Shown: piece after piece, positions 23,900 to 34,359 of the stretch
Layout of the letters: each line of letters starts with the position of its first letter
How positions within the stretch are numbered: position 1 is the first letter of the stretch
From: Aporrectodea caliginosa
Taxonomy: Eukaryota; Annelida; Clitellata; Crassiclitellata; Lumbricidae
Direction: 5' to 3'
DNA length: 64,000 nt
Assembly: GCA_020284085.1 (NCBI GenBank)
Contig: JACEVL010000428.1
Location: 550,854-614,853, forward strand
The notes under the pieces: generated by a model
Told to the model about the DNA's origin: nothing
The model's database searches: none
The model's input: the letters and a program-made list of their open reading frames with translations, nothing else
Program-made: the position numbers and the translations under genes

Positions 23900-25263
23900 C
23901 GCCCGCCCGCCAGCCAGCCCTATACGCTATAGCACAATGTTATGAAAGCCCAAAGTCACTTCACCACTTTGACACACGCATTTTTATAAAATTTTAAAAG
24001 CACAAGACAGAAAACCAGAAGACAGAATCGAAGCGATGAAAAGCGTGACGACATAAATTCATGCATAAGCTGCTAATATTTTCAGACTATAGAATTGTGT
24101 TGTAGGCATTTTATTTGTAAGGTGGCTCGAACATATGCATGAATTTCTATGTTTTGTCAACTATAAGTATTCTCAAACTGATTTTGTCACGATTTCTCGA
24201 TGCGTGCACATGGTTGACCATTGCCAGAAATATGGGAGGTTCTTTAGCAGCAGCTACAGCGGCTGCGCGCTGTCGCCTCCACCCTTACCATCCTTTTACA
24301 TTGAATTTAAACGCTTGAAATATCATCGACATGGCGTCTTTCCACCCACGTCGTTGCATCAGCTCTGAGAATAATCGCAATCGACGGGTTTTCTCTCTCA
24401 CGACAAACCTAAATCTGTTACACCACAAAAGAGAAAACTTGTGTTTGTATCTTTTGAAAGTGGTTCTCAACTCTAGAGAGTGAAAAACTTGGGTCGGGCA
24501 ACATGTGAGCGTGCTTCTCAACTGCAGAAACCTGAAGAAGAAAAAAACTAAGGGTTCACAAGCATGCTACTGCTGCTACTGCTGCTTGTCTTAATGATAA
24601 AATGCGTATAGGCTGACCGGTACTTGCGACCAACCTCTCTTACGCAGAACCAATTTGGTTGCTCTAATGCACTTCATTAAGCATTTAACAAATGCATAGA
24701 CCACAACCTCGGCTTGCAGCTACTATAAACACTCTTACTTACTTAACAAGTTGTGCGTGTCATAGCTCTGCCACTGCAGTTCTATCACTAAGTGCGCCTG
24801 CTGCTGCGGCTGCTGCAGCGGTTGCTGCTGCAACCGAAGTGGTTAACAAGATATTGAAAAATACAGAGTTTCAGTGTCACTGTTTAAACTTACAAAGTCC
24901 AAGTTTCGCCATGTTGAATATAACACCTTGGTCTCTCGTTCTGCCTATATGGCCCGCGGTAGTGTACATTGAACCTCACGCGCCAGTAGCGGCAGCCACC
25001 GGATTTCACATTAATAGCAGCTCACACACGATGGCCAACATTTTCCAGAATTGTCAATTCATGTCAGCCTGTGTGAGATGTACAATAGGCATCACTGTAT
25101 TGAGAGAATGACCACATACCAAACACACTTTCGTTTGTCTTAGAGACATTGAGTTATGGCTGTTTCGCAAATGAACATTGATAGGCGAAAGGCGATGGCA
25201 CTTTGCTCGTTCTTAGCCGCATGCTATACAGTCTATGACATACCCGCAGGCGAGCACGTGCAC
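23900..25263. other. unique spacer of the foldback element
   Basis: This is single-copy sequence between the arms. It contains CTG/GCT repeats (about 24565-24585 and 24798-24835) and a 139-codon ORF at 24692-25111 with an alanine run. The ORF matches no family I recognise and may be chance. No transposase motif was seen in six frames. Confidence 0.6.
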
Positions 25264-25874
25264 TAGCGGAAAAATCCTTCCCCTCCCTCTCTCCCTCAAA
25301 GGCGCTCTCATGCTATGGCAGCTTGGAAAGTGGGAGAAAATACGACACTGTCTTATACTAAGACATCAACAGTTGCCAAGCTTACAAATATCACAACGTT
25401 TTCGTGTTTTACATTTTTCACCGGTTGCAAAGACAGCCTATTACAACTTAAAATATTAGCGATAACTTCTAAGGTGCCACATTGTGAATAGAAGCTTCTG
25501 AGGTTTTATGTTTCTCTAGAAACGAGCGATGCGCGTTCTTTCTTAGCGTCGACTCATAGAGAGCCGACTCGGCAAAAACGCATCAACATTATACGATTAA
25601 TAAAGAAGCTGATTGTGTTTCAGAAATGTTATCAAAGAGTTATAGTACTGCTTTTGCATTGAATTCTAAATGCCACAAATTCTCCATGAGTGGCGAACAC
25701 GCTCACCGCTAAGCGTCGTAGCCTATGCTATTGTAATTTTAGATAAGATCATGCTAGTTTGCTAAAAATTCATGCTATTAAAAATAATAAACCTTCAACT
25801 CGTAATCGACTTGAATAAAGTTGACATTTTAGTGAGAGTAACTATCTCTCTCTCTGAATAAAATTGACATTTCA

Positions 25875-26185
25875 GTGCGAGTAACTCTCTCTCTCTCTCC
25901 ATCTCTCTCTCGCTCTCTCCCTCCCTCACTCCATCGCTCTCTCACTCTCTCCCTCCCTCCCTCCCTCACTCCCTCTCTCTATCTCTCTATCTCTCTCTCG
26001 CTCTCTCTCCATCTCTCTCTCTCTACACCTCTCTCTCTCTCTCTGCGCCTCTCTGCTTCTTAGCGGTGTTGCCACCATCTCTACAATGAGAAAAGCATAG
26101 TCTTCTAAAAGAGAGTCAACTCAACCTCAGCCTCCCCATGGCTAGAAAGAGCTTCCTAGCCTCTTTGAAAAAACCACAAGTCTCT

Positions 26186-26221
<36 letters not shown>

Positions 26222-26264
26222 CCTCTCTCTCTCTCTCTCTCTCTCCTCCAGCTCTGCCAAACGC

Positions 26265-26297
<33 letters not shown>

Positions 26298-26423
26298 GCT
26301 CCCTCCCTCTCTCTCTCCCTCCAGCTCTGCCAAAACACCTCTCTCCCTCTCTCTCTCGCTCTAGCTCTTTACCTCCCTCACTCGCAACCGCGCTGTGCCT
26401 CTGCCAAAGCGCATCGCTCCTTA

Positions 26424-26499
<76 letters not shown>

Positions 26500-26500
26500 G
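25875..26500. repeat. CT microsatellite cluster, right arm
   Basis: This is the inverse of the left-arm GA cluster, with tract lengths differing from the left arm, as expected for slippage after the arms formed. Confidence 0.9.
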
Positions 26501-27232
26501 TCATCAAATTCTCTAGAAAAATTATAAGTCAGAATCATAAACTAGTTGTGTGAACTCTCTAAACAAGAATTTAAGTTGTAAAAGTTTGTAGGCCGCACAA
26601 AAAGAGAAGTCAACTACTAAATATTCAATGCTAAATGGGAGAGCTGTAATGGCATGCGTGCGCAAACACAGCATGCCTTGGCTTCCACTCTAGGTGTAAA
26701 AGGAGGTCGGCCAACTGCTGTAATGGGATGCGAGTGCAAACACAGCATGCTTTGGCTTCCACGCTAAGTGAATGAGTGTCGGTCAGCCTTGTAAAACATG
26801 TGAAACTCAAAGACGAGCTTGCCACCTAAGCATAAAATGCGGTAGCTCAAATTCAAAAACACTGCATGGGCGAAATTGCTAAACCATACTCTGGTTCGAT
26901 GCTATTGCTAAAACATACACTGGTTGGATGCCATTGCTCTGTCTTTCAAAAATGTAAGTCGACTCAGCTGCTTAACATACCCTGGTTGGATGCCATTGCT
27001 CTGTCTTTCAAAATTGTAAGTCGACTCAACTGCTTGAGTAGAGAAAAACCCAAGTTGCTAACTTTAAATTTATGGCTCATGATAAGTTTAGGTGTTATAG
27101 TTTGAGGCCTAACTGTAAAAGCACATTACCCAAATAAGCTTCTCCGTCTATAATGATATTTTTAGTGTAAAGACAGATGCTAAATTCAGTTTAAGCGATG
27201 AATGTGTGAGCAGTTGAATGCCAACAAATACT

Positions 27233-27915
27233 CAACTTCTCAAGCGCTAAGCCCCTCTCCCAAAACACTTCTCTGCATCTCTTTCACAACTTCTCAAGCG
27301 CTAAGCCCCTCTCCCAAAACACTTCTCTGCATCTCTCTTTCTCAACTTCTCAAGCGCTAAGCGCCTCTCCCAAAACGCTTCCCTGCATCTCTCTTTCTCA
27401 ACTTCTCAAGCGCTAAGCGCCTCTCCCAAAACACTTCTCTGCATCTCTCTTTCTCAACTTCTCAAGCGCTAAGCGCCTCTCCCAAAACACTTCTCTGCAT
27501 CTCTCTTTCTCAACATCTCAAGCGCCAAGCCCCTCTCCCAAAACGCTTCCCTGCATCTCTCTTTCTCAACTTCTCAAGCGCTAAGCGCCTCTCCCAAAAC
27601 ACTTCTCTGCATCTCTCTTTCTCAACTTCTCAAGCGCTAAGCGCCTCTCCCAAAACGCTTCTCTGCATCTCTCTTTCTCAACTTCTCAAGCGCTAAGCGC
27701 CTCTTCCAAAACACTTCTCTGCATCTCTCTTTCTCAACTTCTCAAGCGCTAAGCGCCTCTCCCAAAACACTTCTCTGCATCTCTCTTTCTCAACTTCTCA
27801 AGCGCTAAGCGCCTCTCCCAAAACACTTCTCTGCATCTCTCTTTCTCAACTTCTCAAGCGCTAAGCGCCTCTCCCAAAACACTTCTCTGCATCTCTCTTT
27901 CTCAACTTCTCAAAC
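27233..27915. repeat. 56-bp tandem array, right foldback arm
   Basis: About 12 units, inverted relative to the left-arm array and slightly shorter overall. This shows independent copy-number change in the two arms. Confidence 0.9.
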
Positions 27916-28581
27916 GCTACACAGCGTCACAACCTCTAAGTCTATCTCCCAAAACGCTTCTCTGCATCTCTATATCTTTCACAGCCTCGCACTCATACAC
28001 ACAAACACCCAAACACACACAAACACACTCATACGCACAAACTGTCAAACACCCAAACTCACAAATACACAGACACAGCCAAACATACAAACACAAACAC
28101 ACAAACGCACACAGTTGCATGTGCTTTGTAGTTGAATTGAGCCTAAATGGGTGCGCGCCTAGGCGAAACTGGTTGTATGGTACAAAAGAATTGAAAGCAT
28201 GCATGTAATAGTACTAAGAAACAGTGCAAAATGGTGACCTTGCAATACTTGAGCAAAGATGGGTGGAACTTATGGGCGCTATATGAAGGGTATTGAGTAA
28301 AAAATAGAGTGCTTGCGTATGTGAACTGATGGTATTGCTTGAAAGAATTGTCAGCCTGTGTATAAAAATTGGCAGCGTGCCCATGTGTGATGGACCCAAA
28401 TAGAATTGAGAACAGCCAAATAATGAATAATTAATGAGCTTTGCTAAGCCATGTAGTGCGAATGAAGAAGAAAGGAGAGGGGTAGGCACACGCACGCCCC
28501 ACCCGGGCAACCCTTGGCCAAATTTAATGGGTGTCTGTTTTTGCCCGAGGCAGTCGTTTGACCTTTGAACTTTCGATGACG

Positions 28582-28641
28582 TCATTGAGCCAGGACCGGG
28601 TGAGCCAGGAACGGGTGAGCCAGGAACGGGTGAGCCAGGAA
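28582..28641. repeat. outer 15-bp tandem repeats, right arm
   Basis: Four units, inverted relative to the left-arm set, with the diverged unit again innermost. Confidence 0.88.
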
Positions 28642-28685
28642 CCTGACCATGGCAGTGAGCCAGTAAAAGCCTATACATAACTACT

Positions 28686-29471
28686 CACGAGGTATGAAGT
28701 ATCCACAGACTTCCGTGTCTTTCATCGTTACTCGCGGAACAAGATTATAGCTTATGCTGTGACGTCGCATCACTTCACATATCACAGCCTCTGTATATGG
28801 CAAACGTGGCTTGTCATCAATCGAAGGAAATCTGTTGCCACCACTTACTTCGTCGACTTCTGTCTGAAGACGGGACCGTATATTGGGGTGATTGGCCAAT
28901 TCCAAAAGCGCCCACATTAAAACAGCCTCGATGGTGTGTGCACTATCCGCGCACAGATCTCGCAGGATGAACTTGAGGTCCTGGTGATTGTAATTGGGTC
29001 CTTCGTTCTCTATAAATCGAGTCATACAATTTCTTTCCGAATGATTTCTCTTGTTCTGCTCTATGGCCATCTCAATTTGATCCATCATGCGTTTGTGTGC
29101 GCTGGTCAAATTTGCAATCTTCTTCCCGTAAGTTGGTAGAAATCGAATAAAAGGAGCATAGTCAATTATCGGGTCCATATTCTCCATGAATTCATTTGAA
29201 TCTTGAATTAATTTACCACGCTTGATGTCAGTCTGAGATTCACTGCCGAAAAGAATAGTCATAACCACATTTGAGGTGGCATACATCAGTGCTGATTTCA
29301 GGTCAAACGGGCAACAGTTTTGCTTTCGAATTTCTGTTATGAAATCTTCAATTTCTTGCGAAATTCTAACATCCATTTCTTGATTGATTCCAAATCCAAA
29401 TTCCTTCAGGATGGAAAGCGTAAGCTTGCGGTTGTGTTTGTAAGCCTCGTTATAATGCGTGAAGCCGACAC
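28686..29471 (-). pseudogene. CYP-B coding exon 3, main part
   Basis: It opens GVGFTHYNEAYKHNRKL and is open to FIPR, where the foldback element cuts in and creates an immediate stop (Arg-Glu-stop). Helix I reads DSAHT. ExxR is EVMRR. Confidence 0.92.
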
Positions 29472-29751
29472 CTGGGTGAAAAATTTAGCACAAATGTAAT
29501 CGAACCTTCACGTAATCCTTTTACATACAAATAGAGGGCGACTGTTGCTGGTAAAGGATCAAACCCAGTCCTGAGAACAGGTCACTCTAAAGGACGTTGC
29601 CAACCCATCAAACATGGAGGTGGTAAGGTCGTATCCTGAGACAGACTTAGGCCTATAGTAGTGCCACTTTTAAGGCAGCCGGCAATCTTGTACATTCCTT
29701 GACGGTAAAGGCCAATCCAGACTGGCATAGTATTGAAAGCTTTAAGGTGAA

Positions 29752-29803
29752 AGGGGCAGTAAAAGTAAAAGGCAGTAAGTAAAAAGGACAGTAAAAGTAA
29801 AAG
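29752..29803. repeat. GGCAGTAAAAG repeat in CYP-B intron 2
   Basis: A shorter orthologue of the repeat at 8093-8185. Confidence 0.5.
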
Positions 29804-29811
29804 GACATTCA

Positions 29812-29993
29812 CAGTGGTGTAACGAAGGGTTACAGATGCAAGAGTTGATGACTGCGCCCACTTTTAATTTTCTTGTTGACTTTAATCATTCTTGTCATAG
29901 TAGGCCTACTATATGTACCACTGAAAGTTAATTTTGCGCCCCTTGTGCTGCGCCCGGGGTCGGTTGCCCCTTTGCCCCTTCGTTACGCCACTG
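29812..29993. mobile_element. 182-bp hAT-type MITE
   Basis: The ends CAGTGGTGTAACGAAGGG and CAGTGGCGTAACGAAGGG are inverted. The 8-bp flanks GACATTCA (29804-29811) and GACATTTA (29994-30001) form a target duplication with one mismatch. CYP-A intron 2 lacks the insertion. Confidence 0.85.
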
Positions 29994-30092
29994 GACATTT
30001 ATGCAGGTGTCTTTGAGAGTTGACCTGGGTGGAATCAACCCTGTTTCGCGAGACCGCTACAGTATTAATTTTGGTGTTTAAATTAAACAAAC

Positions 30093-30214
30093 CTCTGTAC
30101 TCGGGGTTCACAATGTTGACTTCAGTCCAAAATTCCGGTCGATCAGCGAAAGCGTCCGCATGTTTCTGCAGAGCATCTACAATTGCCTCCTTTCCGTTGA
30201 GTGAAACAGCCATC
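30093..30214 (-). pseudogene. CYP-B coding exon 2 (intact segment)
   Basis: It is 122 nt and reads [15 protein letters not shown]...NPEYR, with the donor GTTTGT. It is open in the parental frame. Confidence 0.88.
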
Positions 30215-30812
30215 CTTCAACATACATTAAATGCTCTAGTGTGTTATAACGGTAAAGTTTATGTTTGAGTAAGAAACCGTATTTAACACAGGTCACATTA
30301 GCGAATCACATCATCGAAATTGCTATTGTAATGGTAATCATAAATTTATATCGCGCCACTCTTAGAAAAGACTAGGCAGAGGCGCTATGATACTAAATAT
30401 CATTCTTTAAAGTTTATATTTCTCATTGGCTCTCAAACATCTGAATATCTAACTGCTCTTCACCTGGTGACTGACTAACAGCACCTCAGATTCGCATTTC
30501 TGTGTTATTTTAAGCGCGTTAAAACATTAGTTAATTAAACTAATTAATTGAATCATAAAGAATGAGATTTTCGAAGGCAACGTTCCGAATCATGGGTCAA
30601 GGAAGACAGATTGATGTCTCGAGAGATTCTGAATCAGTCTACTGCTTAATATTATCAGTCCGTTCCATCTTAGGTCTTCTTGAGCTAATTTTCTGGAACT
30701 GTGCCTTCTCGACACAATCTCCAGTCTTCCGTAACAGGCCCACATTGCAATATGACTACAGGCCTACTTCTTAAAATTATGCCAAATTAATTATTGTTGT
30801 ATAGATCTATAC

Positions 30813-31044
30813 CTTCCTGCCGCGTAGAAGCGAATAACGGGACCCAGTTGTTCTGCTTTGCGCGTGAAAAAGATGTGCAACGTTTTCAAGCTCCCTGTGA
30901 AAAACGGGATCGATCCGAGCAGCGGTAAAGCTGGAATTGATGGTGGATATCGTTTCCCTGAGTTTTGTCCCTGTTTCTTCTCACGAAGAGGAAAACTACG
31001 AAGATGACGACGACTGCCACAAGAACTACACTGGGGACAAACAT
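30813..31044 (-). pseudogene. CYP-B coding exon 1 with 1-nt deletion
   Basis: It follows TTTGTAG and encodes MFVPSVVLVAVVVIFVVFLF then RRNRDK. One A missing from an A-run shifts the frame, and the downstream [11 protein letters not shown] segment is read out of frame. The donor AG|GTATAG is intact. Confidence 0.88.
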
Positions 31045-31849
31045 CTACAAAGTATTAAGACTTTAGTTGTTTTAGTAGGCTCTACATGAAAAAGCTACGA
31101 TAAAGTTGCGGACATAATTATAGCAATTAGTCATCAGTTTATTATGTTACTCCGGGTACATGTTCTCTGGCGATACTCGGTTGTACCCTTAAAATCTATC
31201 ACAGTTCTGAACTGCTTTACAAACACAATCTTGCGTTGTTTATCTTCACAAGACACCACAACCGCAGCCGACAACAAAACCGTCACGAACGCCTTCATTC
31301 GGGTGTTGGCGGCGGTAGTGATGGTGATGTTTGTGGTGACATACATGTACGTAACTCAGGCTGTCAACTTCTGATTTTGCCAGTCAGGGACTCCCGCATA
31401 GTCACTCGATAGGTCATTACAAATTTACCCTGTCTACATCATTGTATGTAACGAATGTTGCATCAGCCTGATATAGGATCTACAGTCTATTAAAAATTCA
31501 AAATAGTACTTAAAATTACTGTCAAATCGTCAACGGAAATGTGGCCCATATATAAAATTAGAACAAACGTCAAGAACGAAAACTTTTTAAAGATTCCAGT
31601 ACCTAACTTATGGGTTTGATAATTATGAGCGAAACACACAATTTATATACATGCAGACAGATTGCAGATGTCATTTATTGGGTCTGTGACGGCAAAGCTG
31701 AATTGAATTTGAACTTTGCCTACTTCTGCTGAGACGATGCCGTTTTATGCAGTTCCAGATCGCTGCGCACAAACTCGTAGAAATCGGCACATGTCATTTG
31801 GTGTAGTGGGTATTTACACCAATTTCCGGGACAATTTTGGTTGCTCTCT

Positions 31850-31990
31850 GTGTTGGTCCATCAGCTTGGAACTGTCTTCCTAGTCTCTTCGCCTTGAGTT
31901 ACTAGCCCTCTCACCGTTCCAGTTCCGGAGACGCCTTAAGACTTTCCTGTTCGCTGACGCAGACACTGACGCAGGTCGAGAGCGAAACAA
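31850..31990 (+). mobile_element. short LINE C-terminal scrap
   Basis: Broken reading frames resemble a LINE C-terminus (GPSAWNCLPS, then RRRLKTFLFADA). It lies between the noncoding exon and coding exon 1 of CYP-B. Confidence 0.4.
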
Positions 31991-32130
31991 GAGCGGCAGT
32001 TACAATTACAGTCCGGGACACGGGACGCACAGGCCGATTCCTAAGCATATAGCGAACACGAGGAAATAAGAACAGCACACCGTTGGCACCACAATCATTA
32101 TTCAATGCAACACGAGAAATTAACGTTCAC

Positions 32131-32195
32131 CTTGTTCTTGTTCTTCCGCGTAGTAGTTGAAGATTGATTAAAAATTGTTTAGCCAAAAATAACTA
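32131..32195 (-). other. CYP-B noncoding first exon
   Basis: It ends in ACAAG|GTGAAC, matching the noncoding-exon donors of A, C and D. The upstream TCTTCAACTA block is conserved. Confidence 0.6.
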
Positions 32196-32216
32196 AAATG
32201 GATAGCTACAGCCTGA

Positions 32217-32227
32217 ACATTTATTCA
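32217..32227 (-). promoter_or_regulatory. CYP-B degenerate TATA region
   Basis: At the aligned position the minus strand reads GAATAAATG instead of TATATAAATG. The core promoter has decayed, consistent with the pseudogene status. Confidence 0.45.
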
Positions 32228-33099
32228 GGCCTATTTCTTAAACCTTGAACGTCCGCCCGCATACAATAATTATAGGCTACACTCCCCAAAACAGGAACAT
32301 ATATATTTGCCACAGGCTTTGGACTTCGAGCGGGTGGGTGCGTGGTACATATTTACCAGACGTTCATTTGACCTATATTTCTGCGTTGCTCATGCGATGT
32401 CGTTGTTATACTATGGGGGCACTTTCCAATGGCTGAAATGTGGGCCGAGAGAACAGGTCAAAGCTGAACAGAAATAGATAAAGGACAAATGCCCTTAAAC
32501 GTTTGACTTTCTTGGCTTGCACTTGATAGTTCCGCGCCCTTCATTATTTTGTCGAGGCTGAGAGTTGGTTAAATGACTGCTCTGCGTTCGAGTGAATTAG
32601 CCTACAAACAATGATTGTAATTGTGATTGTAATTGCAATCTATATTCTATCAACATCAGCGACCTTTGATGCTATAACACGTCGTTAAACTTTTATTACA
32701 TCAAAGGTAGTTGACGTTGAGAGGAAAAAATGTCGTTAGACTCTTGCAAACCCTCCTCCTCTTGTTGTATTAAAAATCAACCGAGTTCAATGAGGGCAGT
32801 TGCTGTTTGCGTTCATTGTTCATATCTGACTAAGCGCTTAACACATGGGGCATGAACCCGTGCATTGTGCACAAAGGTCTACAATATTGTCGATGCCTTT
32901 GGGCCGGTATAACGAAATAGAGTATCCTTTATAATTACATGAATATGCGCTTTGCGAAATGAAGTAAACGGCCGGTTGTAATCTCATGCAAATTAAGCAA
33001 TGCCTCAAAGTTAGAAGACTCACATAATTAGCCTAGTTGTGTAAAGAGCTTGATGCAATGGACGTGTAGGCTATAAAACAAACGACACGAACTTCAAGG

Positions 33100-33240
33100 A
33101 TGGAAGAGTCCAGACAACGAGAAAATTCGCAGGATGATGGAAATGATTCGACAGCGACAATTCTCGGCCGACAATTGCGTCAGCTTTACACAAGGCACCT
33201 AACCATGCATGTGCACTTAATCCGGGAACCTACATGTTAA
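33100..33240 (+). CDS. 46-codon ORF with an upstream TATAAAA
   Basis: The ORF starts MEESRQRENSQDDGNDS and ends REPTC. A CTATAAAACA motif lies at 33071-33080, about 20-28 bases before the ATG. I do not recognise the product. It could be a remnant first exon or chance. The spacing leaves little room for a 5' leader, which argues against a normal promoter-ORF unit. Confidence 0.2.
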   Translation: MEESRQRENSQDDGNDSTATILGRQLRQLYTRHLTMHVHLIREPTC

Positions 33241-33414
33241 AGCCTTCCCTGCCAGCAGTTCAAGGACTTCTCTTCATATGGGCTTTGCGCAATGCCTTTT
33301 AGATTGCTTCCGGTTCTGCCACGCTGCCGCTGGATCTTGACTTCGGTGATTCTTCAGAAATGCGACATGCTTAATTGACAACGTCATGCTGTCTTTCCCA
33401 AAAATCTCTCTTAA

Positions 33415-34350
33415 CCCTAGGGCAGCAGGGCTACCAAGCTTTTTTGTGACATCGGCTACCAAGGGGGGTGGTTACCAGGATTTCGTGTTTGGTTTCACAT
33501 ATCGGTCTTGTAATAGGGTATATAGCAACTTGTACATATAGCAATGGATTCAGCATTCATTTCTGCACAGAATGGTATATTTAGTTTTACATTATGTGAA
33601 TGCACCTCGAAATTACATCACTTTAAACAACGGAACCCATTAATTAGCAATATTTTATATTATTGCATACATTTTGTACTTTTTGGATAAACAAATATAA
33701 GATTATGTGTGTTTTGAAACTAATCTATGTATCTCATACAAAATATCCCTACACATGTTTATATCATAAGTGTACATCCATACATATATATCCATACATA
33801 CATGTATATATCGGTTTACGTTGTAATGCTGTATTCAGCCATTTTCACACAGATTACGCGTATTATTATTTACTTTGATCACTTCCGGTATCAAAAACAA
33901 AGAAAGGTATGCAAATGAAGCCCTTCACTCCCTCTAAAGAATGGTATCTTTGTTTCTCTTCCATGAAGACAAATGAATACGCTACAGACAAAAATAATGG
34001 AAAGTGCTTCCATTCAGCCATTTTTCACGCATATTACGCGTATTATTATTTATTTTGAGCACTTCCGGTTGTCTCAGGTCAACTAGGTGACAATAGAAAT
34101 GTAGCCCCACATTCCCTCTATAGAATGGTATAACTCTTAATATTAAATGACGGATTCTCTAGCCAAAATCTCAAGGACTGGTATCCCCATCTGGGCCTCG
34201 GGTAATTGGGTATAACCTTTGAACGGTGTGAGATATCATCTCACATTTTACCTCAAAACGTGTGTAAATGAACCCCCTACAGCTACTTAAAAGGTCAAAT
34301 TTTTATTCCATACGGAAAAGTTTGAGATGAAAACCTAGGGGGGTGGCAAT
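33415..34350. mobile_element. second copy of the TTAA-type MITE, inverted
   Basis: It is homologous in reverse orientation to 14269-15227, including the GGAAGTG internal repeat. TTAA precedes it at 33411-33414. The flanking block TGCTGTCTTTCCC(A/C)AAAATCT occurs on both sides (about 33387 and 34350), a duplication of about 25 bp that simple piggyBac insertion does not explain. Confidence 0.7.
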
Positions 34351-34359
34351 GCTGTCTTT

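Larger units (their letters stand above)
20403..28685. mobile_element. 8283-bp foldback transposon in a P450 exon
   Basis: The ends AGTAGTTATG are exact inverted copies. The target duplication CACGAG is at 20397-20402 and 28686-28691. The left arm (20403 to about 23899) and right arm (about 25264-28685) are near-identical inverted repeats. Each carries, from the outside in, four 15-bp units, a TG-rich tract, a 56-bp tandem array, GA tracts and unique sequence. The spacer is about 1.36 kb. No transposase is recognisable. The architecture resembles foldback elements such as Drosophila FB and sea-urchin TU. Arms differ mainly in repeat copy number plus a few substitutions. Confidence 0.92.
16970..31044 (-). 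pseudogene. CYP-B: P450 pseudogene, frameshifted and split by a foldback element
   Basis: It has the same five-exon plan as CYP-A: 30813-31044, 30093-30214, 28692-29471 plus 20389-20402, 18354-18486 and 16970-17157. Two lesions are visible. Exon 1 is 232 nt, not 233: one A is missing from a homopolymer (about 30963-30966) after the RRNRDK codons, so the frame is lost before the PPSIP hinge. Exon 3 is cut near its 3' end by an 8283-bp insertion. Counting the 6-bp duplication once, the two pieces sum to exactly 794 nt. All other boundaries and motifs survive (helix C Y instead of W, DSAHT at helix I, EVMRR, FRPERF, FNLGKRSCIG). Death is therefore recent. A MITE (19337-20130) sits in intron 3 and a CAT microsatellite in intron 4. 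Confidence 0.92.

Noticed and set aside
22737..26538. Glu/Arg-rich and Ser/Leu-rich ORFs of 60-140 codons
   Set aside because: They are translations of GA/CT microsatellites in the foldback arms.
20504..28678. paired identical ORFs (about 123-154 and 95 codons) in both foldback arms
   Set aside because: Identity follows from the inverted repeat itself. The frames cover the TG-rich and 15-bp repeat tracts and show no protein family.
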